This document shows positions 62,876 through 64,000 of a DNA stretch of 64,000 nt, in pieces. The notes beneath the pieces were generated by a model. That model did no database searches. It was not told where the DNA came from and saw only the letters and a program-made list of their open reading frames with translations. The position numbers were made by a program, and so were the translations under genes. The DNA is from Sclerurus mexicanus (taxonomy: Eukaryota; Chordata; Aves; Passeriformes; Furnariidae). The stretch covers positions 1 to 64,000 of the forward strand of contig VWZF01002210.1 in assembly GCA_013396755.1 (NCBI GenBank). Direction: 5' to 3'. The first letter of the stretch is position 1; each line of letters begins with the position of its first letter.

Positions 62876-63702
62876 AAGAAGAAATGAAGAAGAAAAGAAG
62901 AAGGATGAAAATAACTGTTAGTTTCTCTGAGTCACCAGAATTTTCTTGAATTTTGCCATAGTATATACTGATTCATGGCAATGCCTTTCTGTACTCTTTG
63001 GTTTTTTTTTTCCCTGTCTGTTTTGTGTGTCTAGATTGTGACAGAAAATGCTTAAGCACCTTGTTAATGATAATATTTGCGTACAGTGACAGAATCTGTT
63101 GGCTGAAGACACTTTTCAGCTTTTTCATAATTTTTTATTCTCAGCCTAGGTTTACCTATTCTAAAAAAAATATTCCTAGTTTTAGTTCAGATAAAGAAAA
63201 AATTGCCACCGTTCTTTTTCTAAGTATTTGCTCTCAAGGAACTCCAATTATTTTGACAGTGACCAGATACAATGCTGGTTACTTTCCAAGTTCTCATTAA
63301 AGATCATTTCAAAGACCTCAGAAAACAGGCATATAATCACTACAAGTACCTACATCTGATACAAAAAAGTCAGTGGTTTTACCAGATCAAATAGGATTCA
63401 TGAGAATGAGCATAACCAAGTCCCTGGTCAGTTCACAGAAAGGTAATAATTTAGTTACTATAGGGCTTTTAACAGACACCAATTCAGCATCCACAAGCAG
63501 TCTCCTAGGCATTCCTATCTTAGGCCTTAGGACAAGAAACTGAGGGATTTACCTTGCCGACAATAAGCATTATTGCATTTCTCAGTCTACATTAGAAAAT
63601 ATACACATTTTTTGACTTAGGCATTCAGATCTTGACTTTTATGGTATTCCAGAAAGGAAAAAATGTCAAAACTCAGATGAGGTACACATTACTGTTCCTG
63701 TG

Positions 63703-63726
63703 CTGTTAATTATACTGTTAATTATA
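63703..63726. repeat. Two tandem copies of a 12-base unit
   Basis: CTGTTAATTATA occurs twice without a gap; each copy carries a TTAATTA homeodomain-type core. Confidence 0.93.
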
Positions 63727-64000
63727 TTGATTTTCTGAAGTTTTGGGGTTTCAGTGGAAGAAAAAAAAAATTTTCCCAGCATGTTACATTTTCCCAAATT
63801 CTTAAACTAAGTCTGCAGGAATAAATATTGAGAATTTCAGCAGGAAAATACCGTATTTAGTAATTTGGCTCTTATTATTCCCTGTACCCTTGATAATTTT
63901 ACAGATGGAAGACATGTTTTAAAAACAAATTTCTCTTCAAACATTTCCTATTAGCAATTATAGTGAGCCCGTGGAGTTAGCATATATTGACAGGTTATGC

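Larger units (their letters stand above)
62156..64000. other. Non-genic stretch to window end
   Basis: Contains a GAA-rich purine patch (about 62871-62906), a hairpin at 62845-62875, T runs near 63002 and a 12-base tandem duplication at 63703-63726. A 100-codon plus frame (62998-63300) is hydrophobic-rich but unrecognised. The CR1 fragment before it has no visible 3' tail here. Confidence 0.55.

Overview
The window reads as AT-rich, CpG-poor nuclear DNA from a vertebrate, almost certainly a bird. The evidence is its set of dead retroelements. There are CR1 non-LTR retrotransposon pieces, including a 3' end with the ATTCTATG-type tail and several reverse-transcriptase fragments, and LTR sequence of a type common in avian genomes. 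No protein-coding gene, rRNA, tRNA, CRISPR array or bacterial-type feature can be supported. Every open reading frame is 137 codons or shorter and looks like chance. One ambiguous base (N at 7702) shows that this is assembled draft sequence.

Layout: positions 1-307 hold the end of a nested CACT-based minisatellite that runs off the left edge. The rest is single-copy, non-genic sequence with interspersed elements. CR1 pieces lie at about 4.69-4.81, 10.60-10.65, 13.63-13.70, 17.05-17.16 (minus), 26.17-26.30 (minus), 44.14-44.20 (minus), 44.81-45.60, 56.55-57.01 and 61.81-62.16 kb. LTR-like sequence lies at about 7.59-7.83 and 57.22-57.57 kb. Small microsatellites, homopolymer tracts and perfect short hairpins are scattered through the window.

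Between the repeats, several 200-500 bp blocks look different from the background: more complex, retaining CpGs, and dense in homeodomain, SOX, POU and TCF/LEF-like cores. They are typical in appearance of conserved non-coding elements (developmental enhancers). The best are at about 11.0-11.5, 14.4-14.7, 41.9-42.3, 43.5-43.9, 46.6-46.8, 51.4-51.8 and 54.3-54.6 kb. I could not align anything, so these are candidates only.

Two plus-strand sites (12501/12502 and 43008/43009) join a pyrimidine tract and 3' splice site directly to a 5' splice site. This is the signature of recursive splicing in very long introns. With the absence of exons and the enhancer-like blocks, the simplest reading is the interior of a very long intron or a gene desert beside a developmental gene. 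The host gene cannot be named from this sequence. I found no convincing new molecular system; the recursive-splice-like sites and the SOX/POU block near 54.5 kb most deserve checking.
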